Of a DNA stretch of 64,000 nt, positions 34,201 to 45,640 are shown piece after piece. Under the pieces are notes generated by a model that saw only the letters and a list, made by a program, of their open reading frames with translations, ran no database searches and was not told the DNA's origin. Each line of letters begins with the position of its first letter. Position 1 is the first letter of the stretch. Source of the stretch: Sclerodactyla briareus (lineage: Eukaryota > Echinodermata > Holothuroidea > Dendrochirotida > Sclerodactylidae). Both the position numbers and the translations under genes were made by a program. Where the stretch lies: assembly GCA_026419785.1 (NCBI GenBank), contig JAODTK010004887.1, positions 62,001-126,000 of the forward strand, read 5' to 3'.

Positions 34201-35184
34201 AACGGCGATGACATCCACTAACCCTTTTTTAGTCTGGGTTAAGTTTGTGTTCTGCCGCCAAATTTTACGAACTGTGAACTGTAACGTGTACCTGGTCATT
34301 TTATTATAGTGGGTCTGCGTGGTTCACAGTGATAATCATAATTTGGTTTGATCGTCTAAACTGATTCAATTATTGTCTAAAACCGAACAATAACCGCGTT
34401 TGTAAATTGTCTAAGTCCACTAATTCCGGTGCGGACTCCCAGAGATGGAAATCTGGACCCTACTAGGTCCGAGTCGAAAGGATTACCCCCCAGTTTCAGA
34501 CCGAATGCCGAATTTTGGATCTACTGGCCAAAAGTGCAATAAATGTTTTCAATGGCGTTTTTCTACCCGGCGTTGTGCAATATGCGATGTAATGCTTTAA
34601 ATAATTTTGTGTTCCGTGATGATTTCAGAGACCTTGGGGGCAGACTGCCCCCCCCCCATTTGGTCTGAAAAACATGCTTGAATTTTTTTCTGCTGACTTT
34701 TTGATAAATGCCCGGAAAACATTTAAAATTCCGCGCGCTTCTCGCGCGCTGGTAGTCTTTTTCGATGACTGAATAATTAAAATCGGGCCAAATATTTACT
34801 GCTCCACATTGGAATGGTCCCGTACGCCTATTGCTTTTCCTTCGATCCCACACCGGGACCGCTTGGGAAGACCCTGGATCCTCACGCAAACGAAGCCAAG
34901 TGAAAATGTAATAAAAATCCGTGCAGGTGTGATAGTCAGTTAATCTCCTAGTATTCACAATGACCCTTTTTTGTCGTCTCTTACTCTCCAATCACACATG
35001 TAGATGTTTGCTATCAGAGTCTGACAAGTGCCGTTTCCGGCGAATCTGTAGGGTATGAAAGCGGAAATTTCTTTGTAACGCTTCGCTCCGACAATGGTGA
35101 CGCTCCGCTTAGTGGTCATTTGCATTCGATGTGGTACCCCCCCCCACTTTTATCCAAAACGGAATCGACGCCATGGTCCTTGAC
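31221..35184. mobile_element. hAT-like DNA transposon with 8-bp target duplication
   Basis: Left end CATGGGCGTCGATCC (31229) and right end GGAATCGACGCCATG (35161-35175) are inverted repeats with one base missing and one changed, each followed inward by long G or C runs. They are flanked by GTCTTGAC (31221-31228) and GTCCTTGAC (35176-35184), an 8-bp direct repeat apart from one extra C. TSD length, CA..TG termini and overall size (~3.95 kb) fit the hAT superfamily. The interior includes G/C-run hairpins (31245-31322), a GCGCGCGC-rich module repeated at 33060-33180 and 34670-34760, and no intact transposase. The largest frame (34563-34991, minus) is not recognisable as hAT. I consider it a degraded or non-autonomous copy. 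Confidence 0.7.
33055..33180. repeat. Internal module of the hAT-like element, copy 1
   Basis: GAAATGCCCAAAATGTCTGCTGAC..ACATTCAAAATTTTGCGCGCGCTTCGCGC is echoed at 34670-34755 (TTCTGCTGACTTTTTGATAAATGCCC..ACATTTAAAATTCCGCGCGCTTCTCGCGC). The two copies may be subterminal repeats, or traces of a second nested element. Confidence 0.55.
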
Positions 35185-36730
35185 CGCAACGAATTGACAA
35201 CATTGGAATCAAGACAGTTATTAGGCTTCCTCAGCTAATGATGATAATAACAGCCCTGTAGTAATAACCCACCCAAAGCTGATTTTCCTGCCTATGTCTT
35301 TCAGCTGATTTTGCATTCTCAAATAATATTTCCCACAACTAAATAGAAAATGTCGGTCGGGTAAACCGCCAGACTTATATATTCCCGCATCTCTTAGTCA
35401 AGAAATTTGTGAACATGAAACCGGGGACAATATTCGTATAAAATAAGACATTTATAGACTTGTTAAGCCACAACGTGTACAGATAAATGAGTCATTCCAT
35501 GATTGCAACAGAAGGGTCCCAACCTTGATATGGATTTTCATACACCGGCCCAAAAATCAGTTTTTCATCCATTGCTCATCCATTTTCCTACTCAAAAGGA
35601 CTTTCTTTGTGTTGTTCTTCATCTAACTGATCAAACGTACTATTTTGCATTGAAAATCTTATATGCCAACCTCCACAGTCCCATAAATTTTGATAATACA
35701 GGGTTTCATTATGTAAAGGGGACCCCAAGATTAAAATTAAAAAAGCACCCCACAGCCAAGCTTTTGAATTTTTGTTTTAAACTGATTGGATCTTATTATT
35801 TTTTGTCATTTTCTGACAGGGATATTAAACAATTCTTCATTTAATGGTAATTTCAGGATTTTAGGGCCATAAGAAGCAAATTTTTCCTGGGTTCGAGTAT
35901 GTAACGGGGAGTGGGACCACCGAATGATTTTTTGGCTAGATTTCGGAAAAATTAGGAGTAAGTTAACCCAATCTGTTGTGGTGTTTTTCTAATAAACATG
36001 ACTCATTACCTACAGATCTTAATTTCCAGGACACATTCTAAACAAATCTTTTAAAGAAGGGGTTTAGTTTGTGGACTTTACTTTTCAAAAAGTCAATTTA
36101 TGGGAGGACACCAGAGTCCACTGTCAATATTTTAAAATCTATTTTTTTCACCCACTTCAATTTGATTTGGTTGTCCTCAAACGTGCCAGTCATTTGTATT
36201 GTCACAACATGGATCTCCGTAAAATGAGAATACCAAACAGGAATTTCCTTTTCCTGTTCAGTTTACAACTAATATAATTTCTATGTAAGCCATTTTGGGG
36301 GGGACACCAAAATTTACATAGTGACAATATTCCTTGGATCACTGATTTTGTGATGCCACTTAAATTGGTTTCTTACATACTTAGGAAGCTGGGAAGTTTT
36401 ACTTCGGTTAATTACATACAGCAATAGAGATACAGCAAAAGAGATAGGTGACTGGTCATAAGACACTCACTAGTTCTAATACTTTGCATTGTATGAAACC
36501 ACCCCCTATACCTCTCCCCAGGAAACCGGGTGATTCATGTCGAAAGTTGGTCATAGCCAATGATTGTACATTGAACACACCCCTCAGTTACTATCCTTAA
36601 TGGCTTACATTCCTTGAAAAGAAACCCACCAGTAGGCCAGCTTGTCTTATTATTTTCTACATAATCAGAACACATGACGCACCCCAGATCAGTTTTGACT
36701 TATATTTTTGGAAGTGGTCCCCATAATGGG
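35185..36730. other. Unassigned AT-rich sequence
   Basis: The 113-codon plus-strand frame at 35503-35844 is the second longest here apart from the CA-repeat frame and a few similar ones, but it is lysine/phenylalanine-rich in AT-rich DNA, lacks a recognisable domain, and the same strand has further random open frames nearby. Not called as a gene. Confidence 0.4.
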
Positions 36731-36784
36731 AGTCACTTTTGATTTGACGATGACCCACATTTGTCACGCCCTGTCCGGGTATAT

Positions 36785-37250
36785 GGGGTATTGGAGGTGC
36801 GTCTTACAGTTGACAAAGTGCATAAAGGGGTGCACAAATTTGTACTGAGGTAGCTTTCTGAGAAATATCCTGATATTGATAGACAAAATTGATATTCCAC
36901 TCGATAAACAGGAATGTGACTATGGTGAACAACGGACATGTTTTCCTAATTAGTGGAATCAACAATAGGCCTAAATTGCACTTGTTAATTGTATACGACG
37001 CACCCCCCTATACCCCTTGGGGGTGCGTCTCAACATTGACAAGTGCATAAAGGGTTGTACACATGTTGGAAGTAGCATTCCTCTGGGAAATATCCTGATA
37101 TTTATAGGACAGAAATTGATAATCCATTTGATGAACGGAATGTCACTAATGGTGAAAACTTATACACATAGTTTACTAAAATATGGAATCCACAATAGGC
37201 CTATAATGCACTTGGTTAATTGTATGAGGCACCCCTACACCCCGGACAGT
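36785..37250 (+). repeat. Family E tandem repeat, ~235-bp unit, two copies
   Basis: Unit: GGTGCGTCT..A.ATTGACAA..TGCATAAAGGG..GTAGC.TTCT..GAAATATCCTGATAT..A.AATTGATA.TCCA..TCGAT..CGGAATGT.ACTA.TGGTGAA..TAG..TGGAATC.ACAATAGGCCTA.A.TGCACTTG.TTAATTGTAT..GCACCCC. Copies begin near 36795 and 37021. Confidence 0.85.
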
Positions 37251-37254
37251 GTGA

Positions 37255-38345
37255 GTCCTTATACGCACACATTTATCAAGATTCTACCTTAACCCACATG
37301 AACAAACCCGACAGAGGGTCAAATCAGGTCAAGGTCCCACACACAGGCAGGTTTAACAATTATATCACATGGTGAACCAATCAGCCTTCGCAGATATTCA
37401 CTTCTCCAATTATAGCCAAAAAACTTTTTGACCCCTAAGTGCCCACCTCGAAATGACCTTTAATGATATGACAGTGTTTTTTAGAGGACTTGTTACTCTC
37501 ATGTGAATACATCCCTCCTAGTAGCATTTTGGCCTTCTGATAACCCACCCAGTGCTATCGCCGAGAAAGTACTAAAACCAGTTTTTGAACCCTAAGTGAC
37601 CTTTAATTACCTTCAATGACTGGCGGTTTTTAATGAAAATTGTTTACACTCCAGTGATGCATCCACTCCTAGACCCATATTGCATTCCAATGAACATGTC
37701 CAATGTTATGCGGCAAAGGTATAAATTGAAACTTTGACCCCTTGTAACTACCAAAGTAACCGATCGAAGCGGGAGTTTGTTTCCCTCCATAAAGCACACA
37801 AGCTCTATCATATCACATATCCAAAAATAACCAGTTTCTATTTTTTTTTGTGCCCGTAACTCCTTAAATAAGCACACTTGTTTCAAGATTCGACCTTTAC
37901 ACATGAACCACTTCCGACAGAGGTCAAATTCAGGTCAGAGGGTTCCACACATGCAGGTCAACCAATCATATAGCAATGGTGAACCATCCAGATTCGCAGA
38001 TATTCAATTCTCCGATATAGCCAAAAAACAAATTTTTTGAAGACCCTAAGTTACCTCGAATGTCCCTTCAGTGATATGACAGTTTTTGTTATGAAATTGT
38101 TACTCTCCACGTTATACATCCACTCCTAGGATCATTTTGCCTTCCCCTGAGACACACCCAGTGCTATTGTTGCCGGAAAAGAGTACTAAAATCAGTTTTT
38201 TGACCCCAAGTGAACCTTTAATACCTTTCAATGACATGGCGGCTCTTATAAAAATTGTTACCCACATCATGTGATGCATCCACTCCTAGTCGCATATTGC
38301 ATTCCAATGAACTGTCCATGTTCTTGCGAAAAAAGTAATAAACTT
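37255..38345 (+). repeat. Family C tandem repeat, ~600-bp unit, two copies
   Basis: Each copy has a CACATGAACCA/AACC.CCGACAGAGGTCAAAT.CAGGTCA start, a GGTGAACCA.TCAG..TTCGCAGATATTCA.TTCTCC segment, TTTTTGA.CCCTAAGT.ACCTCGAATG.CC..AATGATATGACAGT, and CATCCACTCCTAG..CATATTGCATTCCAATGAAC. The second copy starts at about 37885. The same units recur at 51985-52740. Confidence 0.85.
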
Positions 38346-38359
38346 CAATTTTGACTGAT

Positions 38360-39210
38360 CAGGATAACTAATATGCAAATTAGTCCCACCAATTTACCCT
38401 CGGATCTTGTGATGCTATTGAAGAAATTTAATCAAGGACTGGTAGTAGGTCCTATTTCACAAAGTTTCGTCAATCCCTAAAAGTTGAGAAATAATGCCAT
38501 TAATTATTCTAATTTGCCTAACTATATGTAATTAAACACACATTAATGACCTTCATGTGATTTCACGCAGTTGAATAAATTTTAATCGGGACTGTTAGCA
38601 AGGTCCTAACTCACCACGTTCGTCGTGAGAATCCAACAACGTTTATAAATTTTTCTATTGCTAATTGGGCCACTATTATGCGAATTATCATGCACGATGA
38701 CCTCCTTTACCTCGGCCACATTAGGAAAATTCATCGGCACTGCTATTTGGCCCTATTCACCAAAGTTTCCATGAAAATCCAATGAGTTTGGGAATATCAC
38801 ATACATTATAATGCTATAATTATGTACTGGCCAAGAAATGCAAACTTGCCTTCGGATGACCTGAAGGAAATTTGTCCGCCATGTTTTTTTTTCGGCTCCA
38901 AACACTACCCACAACCACCACATTTTTCGTGTAAATCGCACGAACTTGAAATTTTTGCGAAAAACCTGCAAAATAGAGCGCAGCAGATCTACGATATAGC
39001 CCCTTTTCGAACTTATCCGAGATTTTCCTCATACGGACATGTGTACCAATTTTAAGATCGATCGGATAAAGCTTTAAAAAGTTACTGCGCTAATGCCTAA
39101 GGTTCCAGGCGGCGGCGGCGGCGGCGAACGGGGCGGGCACAAGCGGTCAAAACCATAATATCCCTAACACTTACATGTTCGGGGATATAATACGGCACCT
39201 GATCATGTAG
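38360..39210 (+). repeat. Family D repeat with GGCGG tail module
   Basis: AATATGCAAATTAGTC..TCGGATCTTGTGATG..TTTAATC(A/G)..GGACTG.TAG..AGGTCCTA.TTCAC..AGTTTCGTC recurs three times (about 38380, 38540, 38680), followed by the GCGGACATG.GTACC..GTTACTGCGCTAATGCC..GGCGGCGGCGGCGG..CAAAACCATAATATCCC tail at 38985-39165. The open frames at 38753-39055 fall inside it and are not genes. Confidence 0.8.
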
Positions 39211-39479
39211 GAACACTTTCTAGAGGGCAAACTGCCTCCTTTTAAAACCATTACTGCCTATGTAAAACACCCCCACAGCAATGGGTGGGGGGCACCCAGC
39301 AAGCATTATTTTTTGGTCTGCTCCAGTTCTGAGTTGTAATGTCTTCAGCCAACCCGTGCAAGAGACAACCGTTCTCTGTTATGACTGTTCAGACTGTCCC
39401 CTCAAGAGATAGTCTATCAGGTCTGAAGAGCTTATTCCCTCTAGACATCAAGGTAGGGGATGAGGAGGAAATCTTTGGA

Positions 39480-40870
39480 AAATTATTAGGATTAAAAAAA
39501 CTTGATAATTAGCCTTTAAACTACCTTTTAGGACATAACAGTTCTCATGAAAAAATTCCAGCCGATAGAGCACCATGCCTCGATATCAGCCATTCGCATA
39601 AAGTTTTGGAGGTTGTGGCAGAAATGTATTATTGCCGGTAGTTTTTTGTTCTATAAGTGACCTAAATGATCTTTGATGGAACTAAAACGGTTTTCATATG
39701 AAATTTTTTACCTGGAGGAGTATGCAATATGTCCCAAAAAGTCAAGCCATTATCGCGTACAAGTCACTAGAAAGTGTTGCGAGAAGAATGCTATTATTTG
39801 GCAGTTTTTCTTTTTTTACCTTGAATGACAATTGATGACATGACGGTTTCATGAACCAAAAAATGCTTTCCTCGATGTAATGATAGAACCAAGCCCCAAA
39901 AGCATTATGTATCAGATACACACGCCCTATTGTATCGCCCAAAAGGTATCAAAATTGACCTCTGGCCTCTTGTAAACTGAAGACACGGTGTCAGATCGAG
40001 CGGGAGTTGCTTTCGTCTATGTAGTACACGGAGCTCTATCACAATCAAATGACTGTTTCATTTCTTTGCCCTTCGTAACTTAAAAAATAAGCACATTTTC
40101 TTAAGACTTGACCTTTGACCTTTGACTTTTGACCTCGTCTTTAGATGTTGTTGATCCACCTAAACCCAGAAGGACCATGAAATTCTACGAGCACCCTAAC
40201 TTGCACTCATTCCAATCGTTATTGGCCTTTAACAAAATTGATAATTTATGCAAGTTATTAACATTGAATGACTTTCAGTGACCTTGACACGGTTGTTGAA
40301 AATTATCGGATTGGGGTGTACCAATCTCCACCAAGTTTCAGGGGATTCAACAAAACTTAAAAAAATGCATTAAACTTATGCAAATTGGACTTAGTTGTTA
40401 AAGGCGGATATATTAGTAACATTAGATGACCTTTGGTGACCCTCGTTCCCTACTGTAAATTTATCGGGAATATAGATAAACCCTCTCCAACGGAGTTTCG
40501 GCAAATCTCCAACAAACTTCGCAGAATCGCAGAAAATATGCAAAATAGATACTTAATTTTGGCATAATTCCTGGCCAGATATTTAATCAGTTAATGAACA
40601 CTGCATAAGTGTTATATTAGTCTGGAACAGCATTCACCAATGCATCTACTGATCAAGAGGTAGCTCGTTACACAAGCATTTGGGCCAATTTTCATTAAAT
40701 AGCAAATGTATGCAAATTAGTATGGTCATTGGAAACGAAAGGTGGATTGCACACGACAACTCTTCACCGCACACCTCCACCAACAAGGCGATTGCCCAAG
40801 GAAGTGTCTCGCCGTGTTGACGAGACAGTGTTTCATTAGTCACCATGCAAAACATTTACAAGGCCTTCCA
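39480..40870 (+). repeat. Family C array with DR1-like TGACCT run
   Basis: Units with GACCT(A)AATGA(T/C)CTTTGATG.(A/C)..GGTTTTCATATGAAATTTTTTACC, then TCAGATCGAGCGGGAGTTG and CCACCAAGTTTCAGGGGATTCAAC. TGACCTTTGACCTTTGACTTTTGACCT at 40107-40133 is a run of nuclear-receptor-like half-sites. The block closes with CACCAATGCATCTACTGATCAAG (40631-40653), matched at 52989-53011. Confidence 0.8.
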
Positions 40871-41570
40871 TGTGGGCTTTAAGATTTGGGTATTATATCA
40901 TTTAACAGAAAAACAGATGTTTCGGGTCGTGACCAGAAAACAATAGCAGTTCAGGTTAGAAAGTGGAAACTGCTAAAACAAATGATAATTGAATGAAATA
41001 GTTTGTGTTGTCGGGCTTGAGTAGGATCTTCATTGGAAATAAATTTGGGATTATAAAAACGGAAGAAGGAATAGCAAAGTGGTACGCAGCAAAATAAATT
41101 CAACCAATGCAAAAATAAATTCGACGAAAACATTTGTTGTGGCTTACGATTTATAACATGTTTGTACTCTCAAATGTGGGAGTCACAAATGTGGGGTCCC
41201 CCGATGTGGGGGGCCCGGGGACATGTCCCTGTTGCCCTGCCCTTAATCCGCTAGTGAGTATGGTAGGCGATCTGGAGTCTGGATTTCTTGGTTTTTGTAA
41301 TGTCATGAAAATCCGTACAAGCCTACATAATCCACAGGAAATGGAAATGTTTGCATGTTGAAAAGCTAAAATGTTTAAAAAATGAAAATTTTCTGAATGT
41401 CCCAGTTATCCTCAAAACAAAATGGACCCTTGTCTATACCAAAAACAACACCTGAAAACTGGTCAACTACATCACTTTTTCACACGTGAACAACAAACTA
41501 TTCTTACTTAAACTATCGAAATCATGTTTTTGTCTCGACTGACCGAATCTGGGTCATCACAAAAAAATTA
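40871..41570. other. Unassigned sequence with a GGGGCCC-type G/C-run
   Basis: CAAATGTGGGGTCCCCCGATGTGGGGGGCCCGGGGACATGTCCC at 41187-41230 resembles the G/C-run arms next to the hAT-like ends at 31229, but the CATGGGCGTCGA terminus is absent. No gene seen. Confidence 0.4.
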
Positions 41571-41574
41571 GCAT

Positions 41575-42060
41575 CGAGTCACAAGGTCGAAAGGTCAAAT
41601 GATGGCCAAAAGGTCAAATAATAAGGTCACCAGATGTAGTTCGTATCCCAGACGAACAAAACTTCCATTACGCAATCCCTCTAAAATTTTCGTTGGCCAA
41701 CGATAGTTAAGGATTGTCCTATGGGGACCTTAAGGACCGGACCTAACACAAAAACAAATAGGGTTCATCCTCAATACGTGAAACACCCCATACTAAGTTG
41801 TACTTGATACTGCTTGAGTAGCCATAGATATCGTGCTGAAAAGCTTTCTGAAGTTTGACCTCTTCGTCACCTTGAAGTGACATTGTGAACTGGGCAACAA
41901 AACACAATAGGGGTCATCTCCTATATGTCCAACCCACAGACTGATTTGAAACTACATACATGCGCTTCTTAGTATCGTGCTGACAAGGGGTGACCACACA
42001 CACACACACCTATACGCACGGTGCGCCTGCATAGATCCTTTCTTCGGCAAGGGATCAAAA
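41575..42060 (-). repeat. Family A2 repeat, inverted copy with CA tract
   Basis: On the minus strand: GATCTATGCAGGCGCACCGTGCG..TAGGTGTGTGTGTGTGTGGTCACCCCTTGTCAGCACGATACTAAG, then two CCCTATTG..-bearing units and GGTCA-rich DNA, the same order as 1008-1420 on the plus strand. Confidence 0.75.
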
Positions 42061-42319
42061 AAAGGGAAGTGGGAGAGGGGATGAGAGGGGGATACTCAAC
42101 TGTAGTGAGACCATCAAAAAATTTTAAGTAGAGCGAGCGCCATCTGGCTCTGCTAGCACAGAGTCGAGTCAGTTGACTGAAAAATCTGGAGAATAGGCCT
42201 CTCAGATCACCCAGAAATAGCTTTCCTGATCCTAGCTGTAAAAGACATTGAATTATAATCCCATTTATTCAGTGCCATTGTGGTTATCATGTTGCATTGC
42301 ATATATAGATATATTTCAG

Positions 42320-42445
42320 GGGTGGAGGTACCCACTGTACAACTTACAAATGGCTCATAAATACAACCCCGAAGTGTCGTCTCCAGCGAATGCAACATCT
42401 CAAAAGGATAATCCAAATTTTGTTAGGATGCTCAGCAATGTGTAG
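42320..42445 (+). CDS. Candidate terminal exon, unknown protein
   Basis: A TATATATTTCAG acceptor (AG 42318-42319) is followed in phase 0 by 41 codons and a TAG at 42443-42445. The peptide contains YPLYNLQMAHKYNPEVSSPA followed by NATSQKDNPNFVRMLSNV. Composition is natural-looking (Asn/Ser/Pro-rich, charged), but I recognise no family. It sits in DNA without other repeats. No polyadenylation signal is obvious in the next 300 bp, and no upstream plus-strand exon in matching phase was found. The ATG at 42350 could alternatively start a 31-residue frame. Confidence 0.35.
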   Translation, partial: GWRYPLYNLQMAHKYNPEVSSPANATSQKDNPNFVRMLSNV

Positions 42446-43505
42446 TAAATAGCGGTATGACTGGCCAGTTCTTGGGAAGAAGGGGGCAAAATCACTGAAA
42501 AGAATTGTACCTGCTCCACTGGTGCAAGAATAATTCTTACGGTACTCTGCCACAAAAACGATAGTCACAGAATGACACATGGAAGGTCGCTAATCTGGAA
42601 TAATGTGTGTCTACAAGATTTAGCTCATGTAGGATAATGGCAGGACATATGGTGTGTTGGTAATTGCAGTTTGCCTGGAAAACCACCGCACATAAAGAAA
42701 GCCTCAGTCCCAGTGGTGATCCCTGCTTCTGGTCTTGCGGTGTAGATTCACAGGATGGCAAGTATCGAATAGGCCATCATAGTATCATTTGAACCCCAAC
42801 GAAAATTTCCTTTGCCTGGTTTACTGGAACAACATTGTTAGTATTTGACACAGTACCACAAACACATATTCAACTGCAGTTCTAAAACGAAGTAAACATT
42901 GTTAGCCTGTACAAAACTGTGTACAGTGTTTTGCAGAATGGGAAGGGGAGACCCATGACTGAGTTCATGGCCCCCACCCAAAAGGGTTTTTTTTTTTTAA
43001 AGTAAATTTTGTGATGAAATTCATGCTTCACTTGTTCAACCCCCAGGCTTTGAATCTTAAGAATAGCACCGTTTCCTCCATAAAATGCTGAGTGAAGGAA
43101 TAAAATTAACGAAATACATCAAAATTGTTGGAAGGATCACAACCCCAGTGAATTCCACAGTTCATATCACCCGCGTATTAAAAGGTGAACGTTTTACCCA
43201 GGCAGGCGTGGATAAGAAAAGAATGAAAGTCAATGGGGATTTTTCAAAGGGAAAATCATGTGGCCCACCACCCTCCAGATCTTAGGATGTACCCAGCTAT
43301 TTCATTGAAATCTAGCAATAATGCAATGTTACCAGGAAAATGGTTCTCCGAGGGAGGGAGGTACTGTGGGGAGGTGATGGGACAAAATTGCCACTTTTTT
43401 CATGAATACTTGGCCGAAACAGAGGGTTTTAAACCATTCAATACACTGGATGACAGAGTTTCTGTCAGCGGGGAATCATCCATCAGGTTACAGAATAATA
43501 AAGAA
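42446..43505. other. Unassigned sequence with overlapping coding-like frames
   Basis: A good acceptor (CACTTGTTCAACCCCCAG, AG 43047-43048) lies upstream of a 67-codon frame starting ATG at 43085 (contains YIKIVGRITTPVNSTVHITR), overlapped by a 91-codon frame (43233-43508) containing FFHEYLAETEGFKPFN. The two are in different frames and neither connects to the acceptor without a stop. They may be pieces of one broken coding region or chance. Confidence 0.3.
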
Positions 43506-44206
43506 TAAAGCGCGTTTCCATGCACGCGGGCGGGCGGGGCAACGCGAGTGTCGTTTCATGCCGCGGGCGGGCGGTCGTTTTCTCGAAATCACACACTTCT
43601 GTGTATATCGCTATATAAGAACCGTGTAACCTACTATATCAGATTATTAGTATGATTATTATCATTATCATTATTATGTTATTTATCAAACACCAGACTC
43701 ATAGGCCTACTAGTTGTGTAAACCTAAACACCGGTAGTTGTTCTAAATGTCACCATAGCGCCTAAAATACAAATGAAATTTCTCAGTTGCCAGTTTGGTT
43801 TGGAAATTTAGCATAAACTGAACATCAAGTTTTTAGACATGCAGATATGTGTTCAAATAGGTGTCCGAGATCGTTAAAAAGTGGAGAAGAATGTATAAGA
43901 TCTCATACGAGTGTTGAAACAGGTAAGAGTGTTGCTGGGAAATGAATTGAAACATAGCATGTCATCTCTTGCACTATCGGGCTACAAAGCAGTAAGGATG
44001 CAGCGGGAATCCCGGAAAATCGACTACGAGATACCACGCGGGCACGCGGGGCAGGCGGGAAAAAAAAATCGCTACATGACCGATGCCAGAAAACGCCGCC
44101 CGCCCGCGTTTGCAGGAAACGGATCCATTGAAAGAACGGTGAGGGCCTTATTTTAGGACGCCCGTCCACCAGCCTGCCCGCCCTGGTGCATGGAAACGCC
44201 GCTTAA
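43506..44206. mobile_element. 695-bp MITE with TAA target duplication
   Basis: The left end AGCGCGTTTCCATGCAC (43509) and right end GTGCATGGAAACGCCGCT (44203) form ~32-bp imperfect terminal inverted repeats continuing into GGGCGGGCGGG/GGGCGGGCAGG. They are flanked by TAA at 43506-43508 and 44204-44206. A second subterminal inverted pair (GCGGGCGGGCGGTCGTTTTCT, 43563; AGAAAACGCCGCCCGCCCGC, 44092) lies inside. TAA target sites suit the PIF/Harbinger superfamily. The interior is non-coding. A broken Harbinger-like transposase lies 1.5 kb downstream, but a direct link is not shown. Confidence 0.8.
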
Positions 44207-45640
44207 GGAATTACCCTTTGCGGGACCTTAATGTGGGGTGGTAATCAAACGCAGACGGCAGCTGCCAAATTGCTCTAACCCTGGTGTGTTCCTGCTACAG
44301 TTCCTTGTGCTAAGCACCCAACGAGAACACACAGGTATCATTTTTGACCAGGATTTGGAACCCTGTCTACCAGTGTGGAGGGCAACATTCGCCCGAAGGC
44401 AATGACATTGGAACCTCCTAATCGGTCACAGATATGATCATCAGGATGACCAAAGCTGGTAGGAGTTTACCCTGCATCAAAATACAGGTTGAACACAAAG
44501 ATCTTGAAGAATGAACGGAGAATATAACTTGACTGACGGCCATAGATGTGTATTACCAAATCGAGACATAATGGATTTTATGCAAAAAGCCACAATATAC
44601 GGTCATAATGCCCCCTCTGTCCCAGGACAGAGAAACCATACCAAATGTAACAGCCGGAAATGAGAGGTATGGCTAGAGTAGAAAAGACTAAGATGTGCTC
44701 TTGATATTTTATAAATTGTCTACCACAGATAAAGAGAAGGGGGAAAAATACTCATTGTTAGTAGGATGCAGAGGAGCTACGGCTAGGTTAATGATGAATA
44801 AAGATTTAATGGAGAATGCTAAAGGATTATTCAATTAGATACGGATTTTACTGGCTGACAGCACGGAATTGCTTGAACAGATGCTAGCCTTCTCTGGGGA
44901 GATCAAATAATTTTCTGATGTGACAACATTAGCCAGCTTACTATGTTGTTGGGGACATGCAACAAACATAGTCCAGGACAGGATACGGTGAGCTATATAT
45001 CTCTGCCATGAGAGCAGAATGAGCACAGACCTCAACGTGGAGAATATGCCCCCATCACAACAAGAAACACGTGAAAAACATTAACCTGAACGTAAAAGCA
45101 AATTCCGAATCAGAATGTCCTCTGAATGATCCATACCTTCAGAAAGCTCCAAAAACAGATTTACATTCAATCACTGTGCCACATGAATATGGTACTCACT
45201 TAAGGATTGAACAGCATTCTAATTTTTTTTTTGCTGGTACTATTATAATGCTACGGTCACAAATTCGTAGGAACGATCGTTCGTACGATGCTCACAGTTT
45301 GTCGAACAGTGGGGTTCGTTAAGAATGTTCTGATTTCATACGGAGTTCTCTTTGGGGTTTGACGGCCCCGTCCCAGGAGCGCCTCCGCATTCGTGAGGGA
45401 AATGCTGTGAAAATCCTCGTCTGATGGCCTAAAAGTTCTTACAGAATTGCCGTAGAAAGACGTGAGATCTTCTTGGCTGGCAAACTCACAGCCACGTCTC
45501 AAGAACGTGTTGTCATGACAGTCAACAGTACGGCGAACTCAGGTGCAACTCACAGCGAACTCAAGTCGTTCGTACCGAAAATGGAGATATACACTTGGGA
45601 AACAGTTCTCCTTGTGGTATTTTCTAAATTTTTGGAAGAG
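44207..45640. other. Unassigned sequence with coding-like islands
   Basis: At 44841-44910 a phase-0 reading after an ATTAG acceptor-like site gives ILLADSTELLEQMLAFSGEI then a stop. Further on (44965-45180) frames contain SQQETREKH and ANSESECPLNDPYLQKAPKT. They are not in one frame and are not recognised. A GAACGATCGTTC palindrome sits at 45272-45283. Confidence 0.3.

Noticed and set aside
34563..34991. 142-codon minus-strand open frame inside the hAT-like element
   Set aside because: It shows no BED finger, hAT dimerisation or catalytic motif, and spans a C-run and the GCGCGC module repeated at 33060; most likely chance.
35503..35844. 113-codon plus-strand open frame
   Set aside because: AT-driven composition, no domain, no splice or initiation support.
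44285..44340. 34-base micro-exon between CCTGCTACAG and CACAG|GTATCA
   Set aside because: Both sites look good, but so short an interval arises often by chance and there is no partner exon.
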